A stretch of 64,000 nt of DNA from Schizochytrium sp. TIO01 (GCA_004764695.1 SMSO01000037.1:3222337-3286336), one strand, 5' to 3'. Counted from the stretch's first letter, positions 31,634 through 43,893 are shown. The notes: a model not told the origin generated them from the sequence alone. A program made the numbers and translations.

Positions 31634-32473
31634 ATGCCCAAGGCACTCCAAGGCGAGAACGATGTTGAGTCCATGGCGGCGCTGCCGGTTGGCACGCTGT
31701 TTGGCGTTGAAAACCAAGTTGTGGTAATCACTGGTGGTGGATCCGGAATTGGTGCTATGATTGCTATGGGCTTTGTTGCCAACAAGGCCAAGGTTTACAT
31801 TGTTTCACGCAAGGACACCAGCGACTTTGCTTCCGAGATCCAGTCTATTGGCTCAGGCAAGTGCATTTCCCTCCGCGCAGACCTCGGCACTGATGCTGGT
31901 GTTGCTGCCTTTGCCGAGGAGATCACCCGCCTCGAACCAAACGGAATTGATGTTCTTATTAACAACTCCGGCACGAATTGGGGCCAGCCCATTGAGCAGT
32001 ACGGTCCTGAGGCATGGGATAAGGTTTATGCTCTCAACGTCAAGGGCGTCTTCAACCTCACGCGCTTGTTGATTCCTTCCCTGGAGAAGTCTGTTGCTCG
32101 CCGGAACCTCCCCGCTCGCATTATCAACATCTCATCTATTGACTCGCTTCGAGTGCCTGCTCTCGATACTTACGCTTACTCTTCTGGCAAGGCCGCTGTA
32201 ACCCACCTCAGCAAGGTGCTCGCTGGCAAGCTTGGAGACCGGCGTATTCTCTGTAATGCAGTGTGTCCTGGGCCGTTTCCTTCTCGGATGATGCGCGGAA
32301 CCATCGAGCGTGCTTCTGAGGAGGCCGTCGCCTCTGGTACTGCTATTGGGCGCCTTGGCATGCCTGGAGATATGGCTGGCGTTTGTATCTTCCTTGCTTC
32401 TGAGGCTGGAAGCTTTGTGACTGGGGCCACCATTGCTGTTGATGGAGGTGCTGTTGTCAAGCCGCGAATGTAA
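31634..32473 (+). CDS. Classical short-chain dehydrogenase/reductase
   Basis: 279 residues, single exon. The Rossmann cofactor motif GGGSGIG (about 35-41) and the NNSG motif (usually NNAG) are present. The catalytic Ser (S168 region), Y182 and K186 (YSSGK) are in order, followed by the PG motif and a C-terminal TGATIAVDGG typical of beta-ketoacyl-ACP reductase-like SDRs. An NADP-dependent reduction of a ketone or ketoacyl substrate is likely, and the closest flavour is the FabG/RhlG group. There is no clear signal or transmembrane segment, and no peroxisomal targeting end (last residues PRM). A cytosolic location is inferred. The 3' neighbour is convergent and unrelated. Confidence 0.93.
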   Translation: MPKALQGENDVESMAALPVGTLFGVENQVVVITGGGSGIGAMIAMGFVANKAKVYIVSRKDTSDFASEIQSIGSGKCISLRADLGTDAGVAAFAEEITRLEPNGIDVLINNSGTNWGQPIEQYGPEAWDKVYALNVKGVFNLTRLLIPSLEKSVARRNLPARIINISSIDSLRVPALDTYAYSSGKAAVTHLSKVLAGKLGDRRILCNAVCPGPFPSRMMRGTIERASEEAVASGTAIGRLGMPGDMAGVCIFLASEAGSFVTGATIAVDGGAVVKPRM

Positions 32474-33055
32474 AGACTCAATGTCTAAGCGCGATCTTGC
32501 CAATCTTTTTGCATATTTGCTGTGCGCTGCCTCTAGATTTCGTTGTATTGAAAGCCCGAAGCAGCAACGAGACGAAGATTCACAAGTGCAAACATTTAAT
32601 CTATGTTTGATACTGCCCTTCTGCTAGACATTTGGGTTAGACATTCTCCTATTTACCGTTTGATAAAGATAAAAGTTGGCCTAAAGTAATGTTTACAGGC
32701 TCTCATCAAATTGATTTTTCTTTTAAATACAATTCCATTTTACTACTTTTTGGTGCCCCATTAGGGTGTAAGAGCAATGATATATTATATATATAGCAGC
32801 CATATAGTTATGATGGGAGAAAGGTCACCCGCCAACTAATAGCTAGTTTTCGGGAAAGGAAGTTAATGTAAACTTGTAAGTAACCATCGGGATCTTGATG
32901 GAAAAGGAAAGAGCGCTAGTATCTTATTTTCTAACGAAACGATTTTCTGTGATTGCAAAGAGGAAAAGAACAAGCACATTCGTAAGGAATAACCATAAAA
33001 AAATAGAATACTGCTGAAAACATGATATTGCATACAATTATTTTTGCTAAACAGC
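32474..33055. other. Intergenic, 0.6 kb, between convergent genes
   Basis: AT-rich 3' flanks with a TATATA run near 32778-32796. Nothing else was seen. Confidence 0.6.
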
Positions 33056-34234
33056 CTATTGGATTTGGACCTTCTCGCGTTGATCCAAAATGTTACCTAG
33101 AGACTGGAGAAGCTGCTGAAGCTCATTAGGAGAAGTAGTCACAGGGTACATGTGGTTATGCTTCGGGTTCCCAGAGTACTCGTACTCAAGTTTGATTGAA
33201 GTGACCATCTCGTTGCTCAGATCAACAATGGGGTGAAGAGAAACCTTATCGTAACCAAGAACACCGTCATTCTCGTGATAGAGAACCACAAGAGGCGAGC
33301 TGTAAAGGACTTCCGGGTTGTTGAGTTGGAAATCCCAGCCTGCTGCAGTCAACAACTGAGGAGTGATCTGAGGAAGCATACCGAGCATACCAAAACACAA
33401 GGCCAGTACCATGCCTACAATTTTAGCGGTCATGCGAAGGCCAGCGAAGTCGTCACCATGAAGCGTGATGGCCAGTAAAAGAGCGAAAAGAAGGCCCACA
33501 GGAACGGCAGCAGTCGGTTCCTCGACCATTGACACGGCTGCAGAGGAAAGACTACGGAATGAGCGATCGCTGACAACAATCAGCTCTGGATGGAGCTTTC
33601 GAAGCCCAAGCGCAACAGCGCCACCGAGACTTTGACCGTGCACAATAACCTTGCGGGTGTCTACTTCTAATACTTTGACTAAGTATTCCAGCACTGCTTC
33701 TGCATCTGCTACAAGATCTTGAGAGCTATACGGGCGTCCAGTGCTAAGTCCACAACCACGGAAATTAAAGCCAACCACGCGCTCAGCATGCATAGCGTGC
33801 ATATAGGCCTCCAGAAACTCTGCCATTTCTTCAAAAAGTGCGCCGTTCGCAGGCACATAAAGTAAGGTCAGACCTCTGCGCACGTCCGTATCAGTGGACT
33901 CAAGGATGCCAAAGTTAATTGTGTGGGTGACGGTTTTGGAATCCGAGACAGTGAGATTATGGACGTCCCACTCACTCACATCAACATCGAGTTCGTGATA
34001 CTTGATATGTTGCGCAGGAAGAATCATCGACGACAGGACAGTTTCAAGGCCGAGCACCAGGGTTACTGCTCGCATAACGAACAAAAGCCCTTTTCCACCC
34101 AAGTCGAAGATCTTAGAGTGTTGGCGAGAATAAAAAAACCACCATAGAACATGAGCAGCCAGAGTAGCTCCCAAAAAGATTCCAGCATGTGGCTGTCGAT
34201 CATTTTCAAGCATCCATGCTGCAAACCCGGTCAT
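33056..34234 (-). CDS. Membrane-anchored alpha/beta hydrolase
   Basis: 392 residues, single exon. Hydrophobic segments near 17-34 and 46-68 suggest membrane anchoring. The hydrolase domain shows the oxyanion-side motif NFRGCGLSTG, the nucleophile elbow GQSLGG (S202), a candidate acid in HENDGV (D323) and a candidate base in KHNHMYP (H359 or H361), so the triad looks complete. A hydrophobic insertion (about 240-290) between the nucleophile and the acid is likely a cap or further membrane helices. The substrate is unknown; lipid or ester hydrolysis at a membrane, as for BEM46/ABHD-like proteins, is inference. Confidence 0.87.
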   Translation of the reverse strand: MTGFAAWMLENDRQPHAGIFLGATLAAHVLWWFFYSRQHSKIFDLGGKGLLFVMRAVTLVLGLETVLSSMILPAQHIKYHELDVDVSEWDVHNLTVSDSKTVTHTINFGILESTDTDVRRGLTLLYVPANGALFEEMAEFLEAYMHAMHAERVVGFNFRGCGLSTGRPYSSQDLVADAEAVLEYLVKVLEVDTRKVIVHGQSLGGAVALGLRKLHPELIVVSDRSFRSLSSAAVSMVEEPTAAVPVGLLFALLLAITLHGDDFAGLRMTAKIVGMVLALCFGMLGMLPQITPQLLTAAGWDFQLNNPEVLYSSPLVVLYHENDGVLGYDKVSLHPIVDLSNEMVTSIKLEYEYSGNPKHNHMYPVTTSPNELQQLLQSLGNILDQREKVQIQ

Positions 34235-35794
34235 TTTCTTGACTGTGACACAAACAAGAAAATAGGGGTGAAGGTGTTATGTCCGTCGCACAAGTTCAAT
34301 GACAGCGTCAAGCTCTGCTCAACCAGCCTGCAAGGCTCAAGCAGAACGCTTTATTTACTTACGCCTTCTCAATGAAGTTCCTACACGACGTTGGCTCTCG
34401 CACGAGTGGAGAGCACAAGGAAGAAAGTACGTGAGTCCGGAGCAGGATTGGATTTTGCATCCCTGCCATCTGGAGCAAAGCGTGCAAGAAACTAATGTAA
34501 ACCTTGTTGTGTACATATAGTTTACTTTAGTGTTTACAATAGTATGGTGCACACCGCATGCGATGGGAGACGCCCGAGCTCTCACGGCACAATAATCTTT
34601 AAAGTGGGGTGATACCTTCAAATTGGGCGCTTGTGTAGGAGCTTACATGGTAGAGGAATGAGAGCTTGAGTGAGCTGAGCAACATAAGTTGTGCGAGCAC
34701 CTGCGAGCACCTGAACTCTGCTCGCACACTCTGTAGTAGTATTTACTGCTTTCCACGTGGCAGCTATCTTATCTCGAGTGCCCTTACGCACGCACCTAGG
34801 TAGGTTCTCTTCTACTACTGATCATTGACCTATTAAAGCAGGTAGGTAGGTATGTTCTTGAGATGTCGATACACTTTGATTCAAGAGTTCGAAAGATTGG
34901 AAGGTTGCCAAGGAGTGTCGCGGCGAGGAAATGAAGGCAAAAAACTAAATCGCATTCCAAGGCGTTTTCGAGAATAGTAAAAGTTCGAAAATCCACACTA
35001 TCAAGACTTCCCTGTTTCCTAAAATGGTGTGTGTTACTTTCATGTTTCTCGACACAAATCTCAGAGAAGACATTGCCTTTTGGCATCAAAGACACTCATA
35101 AGATACAGCTAGAAGTAACTCTTGCATGAGATTCGTGGGTAGAGCTCTAGATTTTCAAGCATCCGGCGCCGAGCATGTTTCGCTTGAAAATAAATCTACG
35201 TAGCTCACGAAAATTCGTACCTGCACAAACAATAACGCCAAAGAAAACACACATTCTAGCGCTCGTAATATATTCCTTTGTCTTTATAGGGTTCACTTGA
35301 AAAGTCTGAAAGCGAGCATTTTGCTATAGACGTCGTGATAATTATGATTGGGTAGGATAAGAATATAAACACCACAGGTGCATTCTTTTAATTCTGCTGT
35401 GTCTGGCGAGACTGACATTACGCCACTTGAGAAAACACTCAGGTTGGGTCACAGTCAAAGTAATGTACGAGTTTGTGGTGATTCCCTATACGAATACAGT
35501 TCTTGCATCCTGAAATATCAAAATGCTTTAGAGGAAATCGACGGTTTCTTAGAGTATTGAAGTGCCGCACCCCCCAGCATGAGCAATACGAACAGAAAGC
35601 GCGGAGCTAGCCAGGTTGCAGATCCCTTTTGCAGAATGAAGTGAGTCTTGGAGATACCTATAATTGTAGGGAAAAAAGAAGAAGAAATAAAAATAAAAAC
35701 TTTAAGTATCTCTGGAGAAAACGAGAAAGAAAGTCAAAGGAGTGTTGCCTCATGACTTTTTGAGCAGCGCTAGAGCTCTTTGGCGACGCTAAGA
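34235..35794. other. Intergenic, 1.6 kb
   Basis: Divergent spacer between the hydrolase and TTL genes. It has a double GCGAGCACCT near 34694-34713 and TAGGTAGG copies near 34797-34855. No gene-like ORF was seen. Confidence 0.6.
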
Positions 35795-37966
35795 ATGTCA
35801 TCAAAGCGGCAGCGAAAACGCAGGAGGAGATACTCACGAGCTTTATTTGCTCTAGCGGGCCTCGGTGTCTGGACTCTGGGAGTACTCTTCATCGCAGAAC
35901 GACTTCGTGACGAAGCCACGCCACCAGCCCGACTCCGCTTCAACGGGTTAGACGACAACGATGCTAGAGACACACCTCGCGACAGCTCTCTTCGCGGAAA
36001 CGCGGATAAAGCACCGGATCTAAAAGTGAATAATTATAATGATGCTGAAGTGCATCCGTTTAAAGACACGGTTCAAGTTATTGACACACATTCTTCACGA
36101 GATCCGGGCTCCCAGAATTTGAATGACATGTACGATGAGAGTGATGGTCAGCAAGGGCGACAAGGGCAACAAGATCAAGACTGGCAACCTAACCAGCAGC
36201 AAAGCGATAACTACCAGGCAGAGGGAGACGTTCTTGTTGAACAGATTAGTGGCGATGATGCACAGCCAGATGACATAGATTTAGCTCAGGAAAACGTAGA
36301 TGTTGACGAAACAAAAGAGTGGTACTTTCTAGATCCTATGATCGCAGACCTGTTCGCCAAAGCTGATGCGGAGCGTGTAAACCATGTTGGTGCTTGGCAT
36401 GCAGGTAGTGACGAAGAGGCCATGTCAAGCACAGAAAGCGCAGGTCGCGGATTTCAAGAACGACAACGTTTTGAACTGTTAGTCTTCGCTGCGCAGGCAG
36501 TTCGCGACAAGGTGAATTGGGACCCCATGGAGGGTAAGAGTCGCACACGACCGAAAGAGGCAGTCGTTGTAGGCACTGCAAATATTATTCAGAGAGACTT
36601 TCAGCCGGTTGCACTTGCTTATCGGATGATGGGGATCAAAGTTGAGGAAGCTTCGAAAATGAGTCCTGCTGTTTCTCATGGGCGCTCAACCGGATCGCTT
36701 CGTACTGTTCGACATCGCGACTGGGGCGTAATACTCTGTCTATCTCTGAGTACTGACAAGTGCCTTTCAGATTCAGACTTTCTGCGGCTCGAGAATGACG
36801 AAGGGTTATTCTCTCGAGTTAACCGAGTGGCTGGTCTTCAAGAGGTGCTCTGGTCTAAGGATCGATACTGCAGCACAATCAAACGGAGTGGTAGCTGGGT
36901 TCCATCTTTTACATTCCCTTGTTGGGTTCTTCCCACCGAAAACCAAGAACTTGCACGATACCTGATTCATAACTCACAAGGCCATAGATGGCGACCATGG
37001 ATTATCAAGCCTTATAAACAGGGAGGAGGAAAGGGTATCTCTGTACTAGACACAGACTCTGAACTTTCCTCGCTAGTATCTTTGGGCGATCGAAAGGTAA
37101 TTGTTCAACCTTACTTGGCACAACCTCACCTCTTAGACTCAAGAAAATGGGACTTGCGTACATATGTCCTTGTGACGAGTGTAAGCCCATTCGCTCGAGG
37201 CTACCTGTACCGAGATGGCCTAGTTCGCCTAGCCACAGATCCATACAACCCTCGAGCCAGACATGGTGGTAATAAGACTCAGTATCTTACCAACACTTCA
37301 ATTAATAAACGCAAGCAACAAGATATGAACCTCCTGACATGGTCCTTTGCACGCTTGGAGAGCGAATTGGGATTCCAACAGTTTCAGCTCTTGTTCGCTC
37401 GCTTACGCCGTGCAGTAGGAATGATGCTCGTAGCTGCTGAGGGCCGCTTTGCAGAATACTTTGAGCAGCTCGGACCAGGATTCCGTTGTGCAAACTGCTA
37501 TCATCTTTTAGGGGTTGACCTCATTGTGGATGCAAATTTGATACCGCGTGTCATTGAGGTAAATGGAGAACCAAGTATGAAAATGTCGGGTGCGACTAGT
37601 TCCCATTACGATACAACCAAGAGTCAGATGCAGCAAGAAGTAGCCAGAATCGCTCTTAAAGCTCGACGAGGTCTGCCTATGCGTACTGCCCAAAGACTTG
37701 TGGATCGATGCGCCGTGTCAGACGCAGAAGCTCGCATACTTGCGCGTGATGAGGATATGCTTATCTACTTAATGAATCTAGACAGAGAGTCAGGTTCAGC
37801 TACTAATTTCCATCTCGTATATCCTGATCCAGATGCATGTGGTCAAGGCCCGCGCGCTCGTCTATGGGATACCTATATTCATGCGATCGCATCTCAAGAG
37901 CCGCGAAGCTATCAGGATAGACGAAAGACCTTACACAGCTTTGCAAGTCGCTTTGTATGCAGCTAG
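35795..37966 (+). CDS. Type II membrane protein with TTL (ATP-grasp) domain
   Basis: 723 residues, single exon; the first ATG is at 35795. A strongly basic N-terminus (KRQRKRRRR) directly precedes one transmembrane segment (about 15-36). The positive-inside rule then puts the rest in the secretory lumen or outside. A Gln/Asp-rich stalk (about 100-180) leads to a tubulin-tyrosine-ligase-like domain (about 300-615). Visible motifs are the ATP-binding IIKPYKQGGGKGI, RKWDLRTYVLV, LGVDLIVDANL, and the metal-binding EVNGEPSMK near 588-596. TTL/TTLL enzymes ligate amino acids to tubulin in the cytosol, so this topology is at odds with a tubulin substrate. The target could be a secretory protein or small acceptor (inference). 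Confidence 0.87.
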   Translation: MSSKRQRKRRRRYSRALFALAGLGVWTLGVLFIAERLRDEATPPARLRFNGLDDNDARDTPRDSSLRGNADKAPDLKVNNYNDAEVHPFKDTVQVIDTHSSRDPGSQNLNDMYDESDGQQGRQGQQDQDWQPNQQQSDNYQAEGDVLVEQISGDDAQPDDIDLAQENVDVDETKEWYFLDPMIADLFAKADAERVNHVGAWHAGSDEEAMSSTESAGRGFQERQRFELLVFAAQAVRDKVNWDPMEGKSRTRPKEAVVVGTANIIQRDFQPVALAYRMMGIKVEEASKMSPAVSHGRSTGSLRTVRHRDWGVILCLSLSTDKCLSDSDFLRLENDEGLFSRVNRVAGLQEVLWSKDRYCSTIKRSGSWVPSFTFPCWVLPTENQELARYLIHNSQGHRWRPWIIKPYKQGGGKGISVLDTDSELSSLVSLGDRKVIVQPYLAQPHLLDSRKWDLRTYVLVTSVSPFARGYLYRDGLVRLATDPYNPRARHGGNKTQYLTNTSINKRKQQDMNLLTWSFARLESELGFQQFQLLFARLRRAVGMMLVAAEGRFAEYFEQLGPGFRCANCYHLLGVDLIVDANLIPRVIEVNGEPSMKMSGATSSHYDTTKSQMQQEVARIALKARRGLPMRTAQRLVDRCAVSDAEARILARDEDMLIYLMNLDRESGSATNFHLVYPDPDACGQGPRARLWDTYIHAIASQEPRSYQDRRKTLHSFASRFVCS

Positions 37967-38496
37967 AAAAGAAGCTAGCCATCCATAATAAACTTAATGT
38001 ACTATTTGACCTTTAATTGTCTTTAATTATCTTTAATTGAAGGAACAATGATTTGATATCAATTATGAGAGAAGAACGTAGACAAATTTATAAAATGTTT
38101 GAGTCGACGGTGTTGTTTAATGTCAATTCTTGCAAGTTAAATTTGTCATTTTCAAATCTTTGTCGGTGCTTTTTTGTGTTTCAATCCTTTCAAAAGCGAT
38201 TAGAGGAGCTTCAAACTCCAGGTGGCCCGCTTGCGTCGAAAGAAAAGAAAATGTGACCCCAGACAAGGCAATTGTGAAAAATCAAGTCGGCACAACAATT
38301 ACGAGTCGCAAGGTCAAATTCTTTCATCTTTGAAATATATTTTTTATGATAAGGAACCAAGCTTGAATAAGTGAAACAAATCAACTGATGCAAAAGCGAG
38401 ATCGGGATCGCGAGGGTGGAGTAAAAACAAAGCAAAAACAACCCGACGAAGTGTCCGCTGATGAACCACTTGGTGCTTCGCCAGAGCCTCTTACAC
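37967..38496. other. Intergenic, 0.5 kb, between convergent genes
   Basis: 3' flanks, with a repeated TTTAATTGTC/TTTAATTATC motif near 38009-38040. Nothing else was seen. Confidence 0.6.
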
Positions 38497-40763
38497 TTAC
38501 ATTTTCGTTTCGAGGGCATCGATTGCAAGAATGCCTTGACTTTTGCGAAGATCCAGGGCAGCTTGAGCCTCGGGGTGGTAATGAACCATCTCCTTCCAAA
38601 TAAGCTCCTGCAGCATCGGTTTGCTGAAGTCTTCGACGGTCTCATGCTCGAAATTAAACATTTCGGAGCAGTTAGGCTCATCATCTGGGTTGGCAAGTGA
38701 GGCCATGTATGGATGAGCTAGAGCTTCCACAACGGTGATGCGCCTGCTGGGGTCAAATACAAGCATCCTCTCCAAGAGGTTCACGGCGTTCGGGTTAGCG
38801 CGAGGGTACAGATTTTCGAAAGGGACTCGGGCCTTTTCGGGCTGCCTCTCCATAAAGCGCCGTGCTTTTTCAGAAGTGACAAATGCCAAATCTTCCTGTG
38901 TCGGTTTGCCGAGCAAATCGCTAATGAGAGTGAGCTGGTGAATGTAGTCTTCACCGGGGAACATAGGCTTGCGACCCAGCAGCTCGCCAAGAATACAACC
39001 GACGGACCACACATCGATGGCAGCTGAGTATTGTTTGCATGAAAGCATGATCTCGGGAGCACGATACCAACGAGTCACAACATACTCAGTAAGATCGAGC
39101 TTTTCGTCGTTGACGCCACGTGCAAGCCCAAAGTCGCAAACCTTAAGATCGCAGTTGGAGTTGAGCAGAAGATTTGATGGCTTCAGATCGCGGTGCAAGA
39201 CACCCGCGCTGTGCATGTACTTGAGAGAGCGAAGCATCTGGTAGACAAAGTATTGCACATGGTCATCCGAGAGTTTCTGTTTGGAATAAATAATCCGGTG
39301 CAAGTCTGTTTCCATTAGATCTGAGATGATGTAAACATCCTCAAATTCGTCGAGACTCGGGGGCTGGAGGATTTCCCTCATGGAAATGATATTCTCATGA
39401 TTGAAATGGCGCAGCAGCTTGATTTCGCGCAAGATGCGCTTGGCGTCAATCAGGTCATCAAATGCTCGAGGAACCTTCTTGATCGCCACCTTTTCTCCAG
39501 TAGCCCTATCGAGTGCGCTCCTGTGACATCGGTCAATAATCATCATCCATACATTTGTGGAATGAGGGATTGTTCATATCATGAAAAATAAAGCGGGTGA
39601 AAGATCATCACAAATATTTGCGAAGGTAGACATCACCCCGTCCACGCAATTCCAAAGGAACAACAACCATCATTCATTTAGTAGTACCACGACATCACGA
39701 ACATATAAGCAAGCAAGTACATTTTTCTCAACAAACGGTCAGTCTCCTGTTATGTTCATCACTTATTTCCAATATTCCCGCAAAAATACATGTTTCCTTC
39801 ACCGCCTATTAAAAATGAAAGACCCGCATCGGGTCTTTCACTCGTTTTATCGATGATCTCTTATAGGATACGTATTGACTCTGTCACTCTTCAAAACGTC
39901 GTTTTACTTCAAACCAGGCTTATCTTTACGTCTCCAACTCAACTCTTCATCGTGACTACCTAGCCTGCTAGCCCAAGCAAGCAAGCCAAGGAACAAAAGA
40001 GGGTAGACCTTCTTGTACGACTCTTCTAATATACCCTAGTATATGCTTAACCCATGCTAGACCTTCAAAATGAGATGAACATAGATGCAAAGAAGAAGAT
40101 TGAAACGAAGCGAAGAAGAGAGTGAAGAGAAGAATTTGCGAGTATATCAATACACATCTGCATCTGCACTATCTGCACTTGCATGATACCAAATATAATC
40201 TCTTCACAGATCTCTCTCTCTATATATATGTGGATATGCAGAATCAGATGTAGATTTTATACATGCATGATCAAAGCAGCGTTCCAGAAGAGAATAGAGG
40301 AATCCTGAACGGAGGTTCAGATGATGTGTTGCCTGGTTGAGAGACTACATGAGTCATGCACCTGCATTTGAAAGTTTGCGAAATATATGAGTATACATCA
40401 CGTGCATGCATGATGTACGGATGCATTTCATGTGCAACCATGGATCCTTTCATTGTGCTGCTTTCGAGATTAATCGTACGAGGTCAACAGTATTCAACTT
40501 CATAGGAATACAAAAGTGCCGCCAGAACGGCAAACTTACACGACGACTCCATAGGCTCCGTGGCCAATGGGTTTTATCAATTCGTAGCGCGTACTAATGA
40601 CGAACTTGGTGCCACTCACCACAAATGAGTGTTCTCCAGCGCCGACTGCCTGGCCATTCTGCTGCTGGCCATTCTGCTGCTGGCCATTCAGCTGCTGCTG
40701 TTGAAGCTGCTGCTGTTGCTGCTGCATCATCGCTTGCTGCTGTTGCTGCTGCTGCGGGTCCAT
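38497..40763 (-). CDS. TEY-type mitogen-activated protein kinase
   Basis: Two exons on the minus strand, 40763-40540 and 39520-38497, with a 1,019-bp intron (GTAAGT to CACAG). The splice joins GAYGVVV to SALDRATGEKVAIKK in phase; total 415 residues. The ATG at 40763 has a good context and follows no other in-frame ATG. Residues 2-45 are Gln/Asn-rich. The kinase domain is complete: Gly-rich loop GHGAYGVV, VAIKK lysine, HRDLKPSN (D186), DFG (204-206), activation-loop TEY (219-221), then VVTRWYRAPE and the MAPK insert. TEY marks the ERK class, activated by a dual-specificity MEK. The MAPK docking groove cannot be confirmed by eye. Confidence 0.95.
39816..39840. repeat. Perfect 11-bp stem, 3-base loop hairpin inside MAPK intron
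   Basis: TGAAAGACCCG, loop CAT, then the exact reverse complement, followed by a T-rich CTCGTTTTAT. The form is that of a bacterial Rho-independent terminator, but it lies in a eukaryotic intron. Confidence 0.9.
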
Positions 40764-43700
40764 GGCGGTTTGGGGCTGTTGCGCCTTCTTTGCCGAAGGT
40801 GCCTCTTCCGTGTCCTCAGCGCACCGCTTTAGCGGAGGGGAAGAGGGCGGTGGGTGGGGCCTCGTTGTGCGAAGGGAGTACGTCTGCGCAGAGAGAGCCG
40901 CCGCCTCGCCAACGCGATGGAGGCGGAATATGGGACACGAGGACGAGCGCAAGGAATGGGGAATGAACGCACTAGCAAGCAAGCAACAATCAGTGCTATC
41001 AATTCTATCCGCTTTTACTCATCTTTCTTGTTAAAACACCATATCTTCAGTACCTTACTGCGCATATAACAGATACCATAGGAGAGAGGGTTGAGAATTT
41101 TATGATGGGCTCAATTTATTTCTTTTTATTATTTTAACGCGGAACGATGTAGAGATGATCAATCAACAGCGATGCCTTTGCGTTGCTGACACTTTAAAGG
41201 TTAAGCAATGGCCTGGTTCACTTTATTCTACGCGCGCTCTTCGGTAAATCTCTCATCTCAGGAGCACGCGTGAAGAGATCGATCGAGGTACTGGCACATA
41301 TTGATAAATGAGATTATTTTGATTTCAACGCAACACAACCTCGAGCAGTAAGTAGGTACAGGGATACATAGGCCTATAATTTTATTTATTTATTTTCCTA
41401 AATTTGATTTTAAATACCAAGCCAAAAAAGGCGTTGTATATTCATCATGATATGCATAATATGTGTCTATACTAAAACTAAAGCGAAAGCAGAAAACTTT
41501 CTTTCAGAAGACTGAGTATATATAGGAGACTGGTAGTAAAAGTAGATTATCCTAGGAGTCTAATGTCTTTTTATCTCGTTTAGGTATCAGTATTCCATAA
41601 TCATAGGGACAATTCTGTAGCCCTCGTAATTTTTTATAATTATTAAATTAAAATAATAAATTAATAATTATTTTTTTAAATAAACGTTTGTTTACCCCAA
41701 AATATAATAAAAATGTAGAAAAGTATACAACTTGAAGTGCTACGTAAGTATGTAGTCTTAGTTTTGGCTGCTCTGTGTTGTTTCGATCGATAATCACTTA
41801 TCAGAGGCTTCGTGGCTCTTGAGTGCCCTCAACACAACGAAAGCGATCTGATCCAACAGATTGAGCAAACTAACAAACATATAGATATCCTTTGCACAGA
41901 ACTATACGTCGCTTTCTATTCGCACACTAAGAGGCGATTCGCAGAGGACGCCGCGTGCAGGTTTATCTTCCTTGTAATACATTTGGGTATACAACGCAGG
42001 TACGTCGTGCTGCGATCTTCTTCATTTCCTCGGGTCTGCATTTTATAAAGTCATCCTGATTAGGGACCCACTCACGTTTGGAGCTTGTCAACGCACAGAG
42101 CACTAGCTTCAAGCAAGTCTCACGCAGTTGGAGTCCAATGTATCTCAATCCTCACCAGTCTTGAACTTAATCGAGTCCATGAAGTGTTCTCAAGCCCTTC
42201 ACATTTCGAGGAGTAGTCAGTCTACTTGAGCGATGTGCCACATTCACTCTTCGCATATCTGATTGTTTGTTTACAAAGTGTATTTTGTGAGTCCGGCGAA
42301 GTTATTACTGCTTTCGAGTGTTAACAGTTCGAAACTGAGCGCACTCTTCTTTTGTCTTTTGTTCATAACAGTCGCGAGGTAACATATAAAGAAAGTCACG
42401 CGTAGAAAGTGAGAGAAGTCGAACTGTTGACTGTTTGCTCTATTGCAAAGACTTTGTTACTTCATTGAAAGAAAAAGAAAGTCGATTGAAGTTAACAAAG
42501 CTTTATCGTTCACTGTGAAAAGGAAGGAAACGCGAACTTGAAACTCGGTTCAAAGATTTGTTCTGTTATCTTATCTTCATAAGGAAAACAGAATAAGGTA
42601 CCTAAGGTCTCTATTTTATCTATTTCATTGCATAGGAACAAAAAAGGGAAGAACAAACAAAGGAAACTCTAAGTGCGTTATTAGCTACTACTACCAAGTG
42701 GTAGTATCAGTTCCAGATGGAAGAACCTCCGTTAAAACCAGCAAAATAGCAAAAGAATGTCTATCAGACTCGCTCATCTTCACAGAGAGTGGGCCCATCA
42801 TCTATATCTCCTTGGCCACAGACTCTGGCTCCACTCTATCAGCTTTGACTCAGATCTTGGTCCCGAAGCTGCGTTACACCTCGAGTTTTCAAGCTTCGAG
42901 TTCATTCTGATTTAGTTTCTACCTCGGCACTAAGTTATTTCAAGTTATTTATTCATGGAATAAACAAAAAACGTTATCTCTCAAACTTGTTTTTTAATTA
43001 AAGCTCTTGTTTCCAAAAGTCAATCAAAAGCCGAAGACCAACACCCATTACAGAGGTCTCGAGCAAGAGACACCAAGATAAATGAGAGCTAAACAGGATC
43101 GCCACGGTCACACAAATAGTTGCGAACATGTGAAGCAAGCATCCTTAGCTCCCGTAATCTGCTTGGTTTGGCTGGCCAGGTCCGGCTGGGACGATAGCGA
43201 TAACTTGGGTACAAACTACTAGAGATTTCTCCAAAAGTGCACAAACGTCAATGGGTAAATCAGCTGCTATCCGAAACACAGAGCTTTAAAATTGCCTCCA
43301 ATATCCACGACTCGGAGGTAGACGCTCTTCTCCTGGTGGCAATCAATCGTCACCCTCTGTTGCCAACCGCAGCGATCGCCCGTGGAGAAGACTCGCTTCG
43401 CTCCTACGGCGCAATTCATGTTGGTAAGCCAGCAAGTTTTCGGCATGTTCTGCGGACGAGGCCCCAAAAGACTTGGGTGTTTGCGTAGCCGTTACGGATA
43501 AGGACCAAAACTTGTAGTATGCTTTCTCGGCATTCTCTGGGTGTAGGTACTGCATGATATCCACTCAAAAAATTGAGTATGTGGACCGCTTGTAGATAGT
43601 TACTTACTAAGGGTGCGGTTAGCCCTCTAGGCAGAGGAGTACGCGTGTGTTTTTATAATTGGATGGTTGCAAGCAAATCCTGTGTGACTCAACATAAACG

Positions 43701-43893
43701 TCATTAAAAAATGCTCAAGAAAGACTTCGAAGAAGATAAGCTGCTGTGAAAATGACCATGAAACATAGGGACGCGGCAGGGAAGATAAAAAGAAATTGAG
43801 AAGATTGATTGTTTATTCATACCGGAGGAAGTCTAGTGTTTAAAAATAATCAACTATAAAACATAGACCTAAATGAATTGTACATTTGGTATA
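40764..43893. other. Apparently gene-free region, 3.1 kb
   Basis: 5' flank of the MAPK gene and 3' flank of the K channel gene. A very AT-rich stretch lies at about 41625-41720. ORFs are short, on both strands and featureless. No RNA gene was recognised. Confidence 0.5.
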
